Origin: JBKJTP01 sp046590195
GTDB lineage: Bacteria > Bacteroidota > Ignavibacteria > Palsa-1295
Direction of reading: 5' to 3'
Length of the DNA stretch: 11,977 bases
Assembly (NCBI GenBank): GCA_046590195.1
Contig: JBKJTP010000140.1
Location: 1 to 11,977, forward strand
A program made the position numbers and the translations under genes. Of this stretch, positions 1 to 6,989 are shown piece by piece. Position 1 is the stretch's first letter. Each line of letters opens with the position of its first letter. The notes beneath the pieces are model-generated. The model did not search any database, was not told the origin of the DNA, and saw only the letters and a program-made list of their open reading frames with translations.

Positions 1-2003
1 ACGGCAAGCGACTTCGTACCACGTGCGCCTGTAAGTTTGATCACCATCGACCCGCACTTGGCGTTGGTCATTATGAGGTTGACCTCGTACTCCTTGTCGA
101 TCGCTGGGTTGAATCGCAGCTTTATGGAGTCAGCGGAGTTCGGCGCGATCCTGATCGGGAATTGCGTTGCAACCATCTGAAACACACCAGCCACACTAAA
201 GCTATGACCTGTCAGTGTGATCGTTGAATCATAGGGATTGATAAGGTACAGCGTCGTATCCTTTGCTGCACAGTTGAACCCCATGTCGATCACTGATGCG
301 ATAACGGGCTTAGGTCCGGTGACCGATATCTTCAGAGGAATACTCGCAGCGATCGTACACGGTGTGCCGAAGACACGAAGGCTGCCTGTAAATATGCCGC
401 ACGTTGTAGCTCTGAAGCGTACAGGTATATCGATACTTTCGCCGGGACTGACAGCAACACGAAGGACTTGCGGGGTTACACTAAATGCGGATACTCCGGC
501 GACGCTTGCACTCGTGATAACGATCTCGCGTGTGGACGAATTTGTGAAGCTGATGACTGTATCAATCACAAGCTCGTCAGACATGATCATCCGCTCGCCA
601 AATTCTACCTCCACCGGCACGCTATAATGGATCATCTCGCGCGAGATCGTGACTTCGATCGATTCAGCACGTTTGCAGATCTCGCTTTCTACAACAAGCG
701 ACGCATTCGAGAATCCTTCCGGACCCTTGTCGACTCTGATCTGAATCTCACTCGAGGCACCTGCAGGGAGCGTGAGTTGCGTCGGCGTTGCCGACATACC
801 AATATCGTTACTGAAGTAGACCCGGTTGATCACAACTTCAGTGCTTCCTGTATTGCGAACCGTTATAGTGCGTTGTGTAGGGAGCTCGCAATTCAGAATA
901 CTCGGGATCGTCAGTTGCTTCTGCACGATCTCGAAGTTCGAGGAGATGAACGTGTCGATCAGCGGGATGCGTATCTGCCCGCCACACGCTGCGTTACTTC
1001 CGATGATAAGTGTATCGATGTAGATACCGCTGACCGTTGGGTTGAACTGGATCCGGATCTCGCCGAAGAACCCACTATCCGCAGGGAGATCGAGACGCTC
1101 AGGACCGGCGATGCTGAAAGCCTTGCCGTGCACAAGCCCCATCTCGCTTACGTGGACGCTGTCAAGTCCGAGGTTGCGAACATGCACGACTGTATCGAAC
1201 TGTGCAATGCAACTCGCAGTCGGGAAACGAATGATCGATTCCTTCGTCTGAAGCTTATACGCTGGTGGCGCACCGCTTACAGGTGATGTTGAAGGAACAA
1301 GCTGTGCCGGACGATGGAGCTTCGCAACGAGACCCTTGTTCTCGAAGAAGATGCCACGTGTTGCATCGTCATCGAACGTAAGATAGGCAGAAAGCCATGG
1401 TGTTGACTTCGAGATCACCTGGCCCTTGTTCGCATTGATCTCGATTTGCGTGCGTGCGATCTTCCAGATGCGCACTTCGTCGATCGAGCCGAACAGATTC
1501 TTACCACCACTGACAACGCTCTTACCGATGCGAAGTGAATCGTTGCCTGTGCTGAGCGAGATTGCAGTCACCTTCATTGCTGAGGATCGCTCGCCATCCA
1601 CATAGATGTAGAGCGAATCGCCAGGCTTGAACACGACAGCGTAGTGGTGCCAGTCGGAGATATTTGGAATGAACTCGGAGCTGAGCGTGACAACGCCAGT
1701 AGGCGTGAGAACGCGAGCAACAACAGTGTTCGATGGGCCAAGCGCGAGCGAGTAGTTGATGAAGCTGCCGTTGTTTCCCTTCTCCAGGATCGTTGAACGA
1801 TCGGCAGAAGAATTCAGACGGACCCAGGCCTCGACCGTCATCGCCTTATCGAGCTTTAGCGAATCCCCCTTCAACGCAACGTAACCGCCGTCTTCAGGGA
1901 TGTTTAGCATTTGCTTCGGACACATCTGCGCGCGAGCTTCCTCTGATGCGACAAGCATCAGCAGCAAAAGCCATACACGCGATATGTAGCGCCGCGCTAT
2001 CAA
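1..2003 (-). CDS. Secreted LamG / choice-of-anchor-D-like repeat protein (3' end outside the window)
   Basis: At least 667 residues are readable on the minus strand with no stop before the window edge. I chose a TTG start at 2003 because it gives a clear signal peptide: the basic start MIARRYISRVW, then LLLLMLVAS, and a cleavage site ARA|Q at residue 25/26. GAGGAG lies 11 bases upstream. Residues about 34-185 form a LamG/concanavalin-like domain, shown by AMTVEAWVRL, DWHHYAVVF, LYIYVDGE and GSIDEVRIWK. From about 255 to the edge there are roughly four beta-rich repeats of about 100 residues resembling choice-of-anchor-D/ASH modules (for example TVRNTGS, IQFNPTVSGIYIDTL, LRFNPAIDKEYEV), most with a cysteine near the start and another near the end. 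The family fold suggests an extracellular or cell-surface adhesion role; no catalytic site is visible. The start overlaps the stop of the upstream OmpA gene by 4 bases. A C-terminal sorting domain, if there is one, lies outside the window. Confidence 0.85.
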   Translation of the reverse strand, partial: MIARRYISRVWLLLLMLVASEEARAQMCPKQMLNIPEDGGYVALKGDSLKLDKAMTVEAWVRLNSSADRSTILEKGNNGSFINYSLALGPSNTVVARVLTPTGVVTLSSEFIPNISDWHHYAVVFKPGDSLYIYVDGERSSAMKVTAISLSTGNDSLRIGKSVVSGGKNLFGSIDEVRIWKIARTQIEINANKGQVISKSTPWLSAYLTFDDDATRGIFFENKGLVAKLHRPAQLVPSTSPVSGAPPAYKLQTKESIIRFPTASCIAQFDTVVHVRNLGLDSVHVSEMGLVHGKAFSIAGPERLDLPADSGFFGEIRIQFNPTVSGIYIDTLIIGSNAACGGQIRIPLIDTFISSNFEIVQKQLTIPSILNCELPTQRTITVRNTGSTEVVINRVYFSNDIGMSATPTQLTLPAGASSEIQIRVDKGPEGFSNASLVVESEICKRAESIEVTISREMIHYSVPVEVEFGERMIMSDELVIDTVISFTNSSTREIVITSASVAGVSAFSVTPQVLRVAVSPGESIDIPVRFRATTCGIFTGSLRVFGTPCTIAASIPLKISVTGPKPVIASVIDMGFNCAAKDTTLYLINPYDSTITLTGHSFSVAGVFQMVATQFPIRIAPNSADSIKLRFNPAIDKEYEVNLIMTNAKCGSMVIKLTGARGTKSLA

Positions 2004-4045
2004 GGCTTCTGCGCCTCCTCGACCGTCACTCGAACTGTACGCGAAAGGAAACGGCCTTCAGGTTTTGAGTTGTCGAACAAGATGTCGCGCGAGCCATGGG
2101 ACTCGACCGACATATCTGGCCTTGCTTTTTTTAGTGCTCGCAATTTCTTATCGAGCAATTCTGCGGCGCGTGCTGCGCGCTGTCCAGCAAGTTGCTCGTT
2201 AAAATCATCGTTTCCCGTCTTATCGGTGTGACCGGTGATAACCAGGCGCGAATCCGGGCGAACGCTCTTCGCGACGTAATTGATGATCGTGTCGGCTTGA
2301 TTCCTTGCAAGTTCAGACGAGCTGTAGTCGAACAGGATCAGGCTGTACTTCTCAACTTTGCGGTCCGCAGCAACACTATCTTTGCGATAAGCACTTACAT
2401 CACGCCGGACATGACGCAACTTGATGCTGCCAGATGCCCTTGCTTCGTTACCTTCAGCATCTTTCACCAGCAGATCATAGACAAGCGAATCGTCGCCATT
2501 TGGCATTGAGCTTTCACTCAAGCGCCACAGATGTTCGCCGACGGAGCCGCCGTTAAGTGCATCGAATGTCTGGAGGATCTGATCGCCCTGCCGCACGTTG
2601 ATCGTTGCCGATACGATATCCGCATCTGCGGTGATCTCTGGTTCGAATTGGATACGTGGTGGCGTTGCAACGCGCTCGATGCGGTTCGCCCATAATGGCG
2701 CCACTATCGATGGCTTGCTCGGAATGATCTCTACGCGTTGATTTTCGGCTTGTCCGTGCGCTGTCTTGTCATCGGACGCATTCTCTGGTAGTTGGCGTGG
2801 CTGCAGTTTGATGCGGCTTGCCTCGATGCCCCAGATATCACGAAGGTAGTTGGCAATCGATTTTGCGCGGGCGCTACCAAGATCTGCTTGCGTCTCACCG
2901 TTCAGGCTTCGCGTACCAACGAGTGTGATCTTCGCTTGTTTATCAGCTCGCAGACGTGCGCCGATGATATTCAGTATTTGATAGTGAACATCTTCTGCGT
3001 TCAATGCGAAGAGTGCACGCTCATCAAAAACCTTAATGGCGTCCGTCGATCGGTACTTCTCATAACGACCATCGATCTCCGTCTGACCTGCTTTGAAGAA
3101 CACATAGTTCAAGGTCGGTATCGCTTCAGTCACTTGCAGTCTCTCAACGGTCAGGGTTGGCTCGGCAACCTCTGAACCGTCCATGTTGAGTCCAACTGCA
3201 GATATGGTTGCAGTAAGGATCGAGCGCTTCGGCTCAACACGAGACATCTTCTCAACGAGCACAGGAGGATCTTGCGGCAGTGGCTCGGGTAGAGGCTGTG
3301 GATCTGGGTCGTAACCCAATGCGATCCCTGCAGACATCGTGGTTACTTTCCACGAATGCGGCTGATCGCTCTTGCCGACGCCAACGAGTGGTAAAGTTGT
3401 ACGCAATGACGGGCCGATCGTCACGCCATTCTTCAGTCTGAACTGCGTTGATAAAGTGATGCCGAGATCAGCGAGAAGTGTCGAGGCTGCGAATGTGCCT
3501 GAAGGACGCGTATCGATCGTGCTGGTAAGCGAAGGCAGATAATATGCATTGCCTGAGGTGATGCTTTCGGTCTCTGAGTAGCTGCTCGTAAACGGAATGC
3601 CGAACGAAGGCGCGATGCCAATACCAAAGCCGAAGAGATTCAAAAGTTCGATCTCGCTGCCAATGTAAATCGCTTTGACATTTCCTTCGAACTTACGCTC
3701 GAACGTTACGAGCTCACGCGCAAGCGAGACATTTGCGACATGGACGTCTCTGTCAGGTGTGATAACGAACGTTGAGGAGAGATCGCGGTATTCGACGAAC
3801 GGACTGAACGTCATGCCTAGCCATTTCGGCAGACGTACAGCAGCGAAGAACGATGGCTTCATGGCCTCACCCGATGTGTAGATGCCGCAGACCTGTGTGC
3901 CCTGTCCAAACGTCTGCATCCCCCGCTCGCCGGTTGAGCTTTGATTCAGGTTGAGCCGAACGCCGACGATCGGTCTTATCTCTGACTGAGAGTGAGCACG
4001 TGAGCTGGCGCAAAACAGCACGAGCGAGAGTATCAGACTTCGCAA
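2000..4045 (-). CDS. OmpA-family outer-membrane protein with two OmpA-like domains
   Basis: The frame is open from 4213. I prefer a TTG start at 4045 (681 residues) because it opens directly into a signal peptide, MRSLILSLVLFCASSRAHSQ. TTG 4213, ATG 4198 and GTG 4093 are in-frame alternatives, and none has a convincing ribosome site. Residues about 20-245 alternate short beta segments and look like an outer-membrane barrel. A proline-rich linker follows at about 245-265 (PDPQPLPEPLPQDPP). Residues about 311-440 are a first, degenerate OmpA-like domain (NYVFFKAG, then SARAKS, then ENQRVEI). A beta-sandwich-like spacer follows. The second OmpA-like domain, about 565-675, is canonical: LILFDYSSSEL, GHTD at 605-608, N616 and R623, and a basic SRTVRV end. 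In the family, that Asp and Arg bind diaminopimelate of peptidoglycan. The likely role is anchoring the outer membrane to peptidoglycan. It is co-transcribed with the LamG protein. Confidence 0.85.
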   Translation of the reverse strand: MRSLILSLVLFCASSRAHSQSEIRPIVGVRLNLNQSSTGERGMQTFGQGTQVCGIYTSGEAMKPSFFAAVRLPKWLGMTFSPFVEYRDLSSTFVITPDRDVHVANVSLARELVTFERKFEGNVKAIYIGSEIELLNLFGFGIGIAPSFGIPFTSSYSETESITSGNAYYLPSLTSTIDTRPSGTFAASTLLADLGITLSTQFRLKNGVTIGPSLRTTLPLVGVGKSDQPHSWKVTTMSAGIALGYDPDPQPLPEPLPQDPPVLVEKMSRVEPKRSILTATISAVGLNMDGSEVAEPTLTVERLQVTEAIPTLNYVFFKAGQTEIDGRYEKYRSTDAIKVFDERALFALNAEDVHYQILNIIGARLRADKQAKITLVGTRSLNGETQADLGSARAKSIANYLRDIWGIEASRIKLQPRQLPENASDDKTAHGQAENQRVEIIPSKPSIVAPLWANRIERVATPPRIQFEPEITADADIVSATINVRQGDQILQTFDALNGGSVGEHLWRLSESSMPNGDDSLVYDLLVKDAEGNEARASGSIKLRHVRRDVSAYRKDSVAADRKVEKYSLILFDYSSSELARNQADTIINYVAKSVRPDSRLVITGHTDKTGNDDFNEQLAGQRAARAAELLDKKLRALKKARPDMSVESHGSRDILFDNSKPEGRFLSRTVRVTVEEAQKP

Positions 4046-4262
4046 AGTCCATAGAGCAATACTCGCTTGTTGCGCACTACACAAAGGAAGCACCGTGCTT
4101 GGGGCAGGATGATCGATAGATCTGATGGCAAGCGGTAAAGGGGCCGCAATAACCTCAGAGAACAACAAACAACTAGGACGTCGACGTGACCGCAGCATCG
4201 CGGTCAGTGACAAATGGAGGAAGGATCGGTAAAAGCATTAGAGGACTGTCGCCTCTTTTTGT

Positions 4263-4303
4263 CGAAGAAGGAGCAGAGGCTCTTCGCCAATGCTCCTTCT
4301 TCG
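4263..4303 (-). terminator. 13-bp inverted repeat after the membrane-protein gene, without a U tract
   Basis: CGAAGAAGGAGCA (4263-4275) is the perfect reverse complement of TGCTCCTTCTTCG (4291-4303), with a 15-base loop. It lies 28 bases past the stop of the minus-strand gene at 4332-5099 and upstream of the OmpA gene, so it would separate the two transcripts. No T run follows on the minus strand, so it may be an attenuator or an RNA-stabilising hairpin instead of an intrinsic terminator. A competing GCCTC (4250-4254)/GAGGC (4276-4280) pairing overlaps it. Confidence 0.55.
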
Positions 4304-4331
4304 TTAACCAAATTGTGCCTCGGACGAGCGC

Positions 4332-5099
4332 TTACTTTGAAGTGCTATCCTTTGGCTTGTTGATCTTGGTATTGATCGTCACAGGAGCCGAACCCCTCTT
4401 CTCGATCTCCACCTGATCCAGATTGCCATTTGCCTTAGAATTCAAGTCTGAATGAGGGGCAATTGTTTCGCCCGCAGGCTTTCTGGAAGCACTAACATTC
4501 TGATTTGCAGCTACGGCTGGCTTTTCGGTCAAAACAGGCGAATTTGCCTTGTTCTGAGGAGTCTGCTCGAGGCGAAGATCCTGGGTTGCAGGAGCCTCGG
4601 TTCGAGGCGCTGAGATCTGCTGTTGCGAAGGCGTCACGCCAGGGGCGGATAACTCGGGCTCTGGGCTAGAGAAGATCGCCACGGCTGCCATAAAGCCGAC
4701 AGCCAGGCCACCGACGATCGTTGCGATCGGCGACTTGAGGAAGCCCATAAATCCTGTTGGAGCTGATGCTGCCTGAACAATGACTTCACGCTTGACTTCT
4801 TGTGAGGCCAGCTGAGTGGTAACTTGAGTTGCTGGACGGCTCAGGAGTTCGTGCTCGATGAATTCATCTGCAGCGAGTGTCGAGAGTCCGAGCGCTGCGA
4901 GCGTACGCATACGTACCTGTGCCGCTGAGCGAATTCCATCTTTGTCGTTGCTAACCGCACGCATGAGCTCGAGCTGCGAGCGGAAAGCCAATCGCAGTTC
5001 GTCATTCGCGGCGACAGAGATGAGGAAGTTCTGCTCCTCACCGCTCGTCATTTTTCTCTCGAAGTATCTCGAGAGCAATTCTTCATTCTTCAGTGTCAT
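4332..5099 (-). CDS. Single-pass membrane protein, probable anti-sigma factor
   Basis: This protein has 255 residues. The cytoplasmic N-terminus (about 1-90) is helical and charged, with LLSRYFERKMTSGEEQ followed by a leucine/arginine-rich helix, as in the short N-terminal domains of anti-sigma regulators. I see no Cys/His zinc-binding set. One transmembrane segment lies at about 124-143 (SPIATIVGGLAVGFMAAVAI). The remaining 110 residues are a low-complexity tail rich in Pro, Gln, Asn, Ser and Ala, expected in the periplasm. The gene starts 49 bases downstream of an ECF sigma factor on the same strand, the classic layout of a sigma/anti-sigma pair. The assignment therefore rests on topology and neighbourhood. 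It could instead be an unrelated envelope protein that happens to be in the operon. The ATG at 5099 is the natural start; a GTTAGGCC sequence precedes it, with no strong Shine-Dalgarno. Confidence 0.6.
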   Translation of the reverse strand: MTLKNEELLSRYFERKMTSGEEQNFLISVAANDELRLAFRSQLELMRAVSNDKDGIRSAAQVRMRTLAALGLSTLAADEFIEHELLSRPATQVTTQLASQEVKREVIVQAASAPTGFMGFLKSPIATIVGGLAVGFMAAVAIFSSPEPELSAPGVTPSQQQISAPRTEAPATQDLRLEQTPQNKANSPVLTEKPAVAANQNVSASRKPAGETIAPHSDLNSKANGNLDQVEIEKRGSAPVTINTKINKPKDSTSK

Positions 5100-5148
5100 G
5101 GCCTAACGTAAACGTTGTCTATACGAGAGTATTGGATTAACCTGGTGA

Positions 5149-5937
5149 TCAGATCGAATGAGAGGGATCGTCTTCTTCACCGAGACGCAGCCAGCTCGCA
5201 ATCAATTTGCGAAGCCTAATGCGTGCGCGATATGCGCGGACCTTGATATTGCTTTCGGAGGTTGCCATCATCGTGGCGATCTCCTGATACGAGTAACCAG
5301 AATATTCATGCAAAACGAACGCTTCGCGCTGTTCGAACGGGAGCTTTGCTAACGCACGTCGAAGGAGCGTTTGGATCTCCTTCTGTTCACTATCAAAACT
5401 TGTTTCGTCCTTTGCCATCATCTTGCTCAGCACATCGCCAGAGCCCGCGCGGGTCTCTTCGAGTCGCAGAAGATTCAAGCACAGGTTCCGCGCGCTACGA
5501 AAGAGCAATGCACGGAAGTTACCGATCTGCACATCGCGCTTACGAAGCTCGAAGATCTTCATCCAGATCTCCTGGAAAGCATCCTCCGCCACACGATTCG
5601 GGATCATGCGGCGGCAATAAACGAGAAGAGGCGCTTCGTATTTCGAGTACAGCTTCAAAAAAGCCTTGTCGTTTCCGGAAAGGAATTGGCTGACGAGCTG
5701 AATATCCTCAGGGTCGATCCATGTCGCGGAGCCCTTATGCTCAGCAGGCGCAGACTCGTCATCGATCTTCAGTTCTTCGTCTGCATCATCCGAAGCAACA
5801 GCCGAAGGTGGCTCGACCTGCGGAAAAAGCGCATTGGCCAGATCCTCAATGCCAGAGGCATCGCTGCCAGCGTCAGGGTTCTGTTCTGATCCATCCTGTG
5901 GACCCTTCGCCAAATACTCTTTATTCTCGTCAGGCAT
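5149..5937 (-). CDS. ECF-type RNA polymerase sigma-70 factor with acidic N-terminal extension
   Basis: This protein has 262 residues. Region 2 covers about 79-160, with the core-binding helix AEDAFQEIWMKIFELRKR (117-134) and the -10-recognition stretch NFRALLFRSARNLCLNLLR. Region 4 covers about 187-245, with LPFEQREAFVLHEYSGYSYQEIA and the recognition helix SESNIKVRAYRARIRLRK. No sigma region 1.1 or 3 is seen, so it is group 4 (ECF). Unusually, about 75 residues precede region 2. Among the first 70 are 19 Asp/Glu and only 4 Lys, so that segment is probably disordered. An in-frame TAA lies three codons before the ATG at 5937, so translation cannot begin further upstream. A short AAGGA sits just before the ATG. 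The downstream membrane protein is its likely regulator, and the OmpA and LamG genes are plausible but unproven targets. Confidence 0.92.
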   Translation of the reverse strand: MPDENKEYLAKGPQDGSEQNPDAGSDASGIEDLANALFPQVEPPSAVASDDADEELKIDDESAPAEHKGSATWIDPEDIQLVSQFLSGNDKAFLKLYSKYEAPLLVYCRRMIPNRVAEDAFQEIWMKIFELRKRDVQIGNFRALLFRSARNLCLNLLRLEETRAGSGDVLSKMMAKDETSFDSEQKEIQTLLRRALAKLPFEQREAFVLHEYSGYSYQEIATMMATSESNIKVRAYRARIRLRKLIASWLRLGEEDDPSHSI

Positions 5938-6197
5938 GCTTCCTTACATCCCGGAATTGACTCCTTTGGGGCTACCAGCCCGTCAGGAAATACAAAAATT
6001 GTTGGTCCGCGGATGGATCACGTGTCGGGATGACCCAGCCTCAGACCATGACGGGCCGAAACCCAGTCTTCCATAAGACCGACGAGTCGGGAATAGGTTA
6101 CAGTCAGGGGAGCCATTTCTCCCTGTCTAACGTAAAAAGGGGGTAAAATTGCCGGGAAGCAACCCGGCCCACGCCGATCATCACTAGAAGATCAATC
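5938..6197. promoter_or_regulatory. Divergent intergenic region with several inverted repeats
   Basis: This is 260 bases without a gene, between the divergently transcribed sigma factor and the FKBP lipoprotein. It must hold a promoter for each. I see GTCTT-ccat-AAGAC (6066-6079), CCGAC-ga-GTCGG (6079-6090), CAGGGGAG-ccattt-CTCCCTG (6105-6125, one bulged base) and GCCGGG-aagcaa-CCCGGC (6151-6168). A more distant pair, GCCCGTCA (5978-5985)/TGACGGGC (6049-6056), is also exact. TAAAAT at 6144-6149 is a possible -10 for the FKBP gene, with no good -35. No promoter for the sigma gene is convincing. Confidence 0.5.
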
Positions 6198-6674
6198 ATG
6201 AACCTCGCAAAATCACTCGTTTTAGGCGGTTTGGCCGCATCACTTGGCCTCGGTGCGGTTGGCTGCAGTTCGACCGAGAAGAACTCCTCAAGCACTAACA
6301 CACCCTCAAAAATGGAAGAAACAGTTGTTACTACCCCTTCGGGCTTGCAGTATGTTGATTACGTCGTCGGTACCGGCGCACAGCCGACCGCTGGCCAGAC
6401 CGTCAGCGTAAACTACACAGGCAAGCTGACCGATTCGACCACCTTCGATTCCAGCGTCGACCCAAAGTTCGGTCACGTTGAGCCGCTCGAATTCCCTGTT
6501 GGTAAGGGCCAGGTCATCCAAGGCTGGGACGAGGGCCTGCTCTCGATGAAGGTTGGCGGCAAGCGCAAGCTGATCATCCCGCCATCACTCGGTTACGGTG
6601 CACGCGGCGCCGGGGGAGTCATCCCACCGAATGCTACACTCGTGTTTGATGTGGAGCTGATGGGCGTGAAGTAA
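6198..6674 (+). CDS. FKBP-type peptidyl-prolyl cis-trans isomerase, lipoprotein
   Basis: This protein has 158 residues. The N-terminus is a lipoprotein signal (MNLAKSLVLGGLAASLGLGAVGC) with a lipobox-like AVGC and the lipid-bearing cysteine at residue 23. It should be anchored facing the periplasm. A Ser/Thr/Asn-rich linker (24-38) precedes a single FKBP domain at about 45-158, which isomerises X-Pro bonds during folding of exported proteins. The pocket residues of FKBP12 are all present: Y73 (VNYTG), F83 and D84 (TFDSS), V106, I107 and W110 (VIQGWDEG), Y133 (LGYGARG) and F150 (LVFDVEL). It lacks the dimerisation domain of FkpA/Mip, so it is the small single-domain type. The ATG at 6198 is supported by the signal peptide; AGAAGA upstream is only a weak ribosome site. 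It is transcribed away from the sigma gene and ends at its own terminator. Confidence 0.95.
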   Translation: MNLAKSLVLGGLAASLGLGAVGCSSTEKNSSSTNTPSKMEETVVTTPSGLQYVDYVVGTGAQPTAGQTVSVNYTGKLTDSTTFDSSVDPKFGHVEPLEFPVGKGQVIQGWDEGLLSMKVGGKRKLIIPPSLGYGARGAGGVIPPNATLVFDVELMGVK

Positions 6675-6698
6675 CCCCTACATTTTCATTCTGAATTC

Positions 6699-6721
6699 AA
6701 AGCCTCCTACTAGGAGGCTTT
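6699..6721 (+). terminator. Intrinsic terminator after the FKBP gene
   Basis: AAAGCCTCC (6699-6707) and GGAGGCTTT (6713-6721) form a perfect 9-bp stem around the loop TACTA. A T-rich GTAATTTTG follows. The hairpin starts 25 bases after the FKBP stop and ends 13 bases before the next ATG, so expression of the next gene probably depends on read-through or on a promoter overlapping this hairpin. Confidence 0.85.
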
Positions 6722-6734
6722 GTAATTTTGGGTC

Positions 6735-6989
6735 ATGCCGACAATCTTGCGCGACAGGGGATTTCGATTCTTTTTCTATTCAAACGAGAATAGTGAGCCG
6801 CCGCATGTGCATGTCGCAAAAGACAACGCCGAAGCAAAGTTTTGGCTGATGCCTGTTATCGTGGCTTACTCCGAAGGATTCACAAAGCCTCAACTGCGGT
6901 TCATCAAAGAGATCATCCAAGACAATAAGAGTCTTTTCATCAACTCGTACAATGCCTACTTCCAACGACAACAGGGCGCGCGCGACTGA
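6735..6989 (+). CDS. DUF4160 family protein
   Basis: This small protein of 84 residues matches the DUF4160 family from memory: MPTI at the start, GFRFFFYSNE (9-18), the PPHVHV block (22-27), AKFWLMPV (34-41), then a helix ending in NAYFQR. The length is typical and the start is fixed by the family's MPTI opening. The HxH in PPHVHV could be a metal or catalytic site, but I know of no demonstrated activity. The last 38 bases overlap the start of the DUF2442 gene in another frame, which indicates translational coupling. DUF4160 and DUF2442 genes are often found side by side, and such small two-gene modules are sometimes suggested to be toxin-antitoxin-like. That is inference here. Confidence 0.85.
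   Translation: MPTILRDRGFRFFFYSNENSEPPHVHVAKDNAEAKFWLMPVIVAYSEGFTKPQLRFIKEIIQDNKSLFINSYNAYFQRQQGARD

Noticed and set aside
468..1286. Plus-strand open frame of 272 codons opposite the LamG-repeat gene
   Set aside because: Its translation has no recognisable domain and is rich in Arg, Cys and Asp, as expected from antisense reading of a gene. The minus-strand frame has a signal peptide, LamG motifs and repeats across the same bases.
4046..4213. N-terminal extension of the OmpA-family protein from TTG 4213 or ATG 4198
   Set aside because: The extra 56 residues (RSRRRPSCLLF onward) would place the signal peptide internally, and no ribosome site precedes either start. I kept the shorter TTG start at 4045, with moderate certainty.
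4214..4331. Possible small gene or RNA between the OmpA and membrane-protein genes
   Set aside because: Only the inverted repeat at 4263-4303 stands out; no start with a ribosome site and no plausible short protein was found.
5371..5889. Plus-strand open frame of 172 codons opposite the sigma factor
   Set aside because: It is an antisense shadow; sigma regions 2 and 4 are unambiguous on the minus strand.
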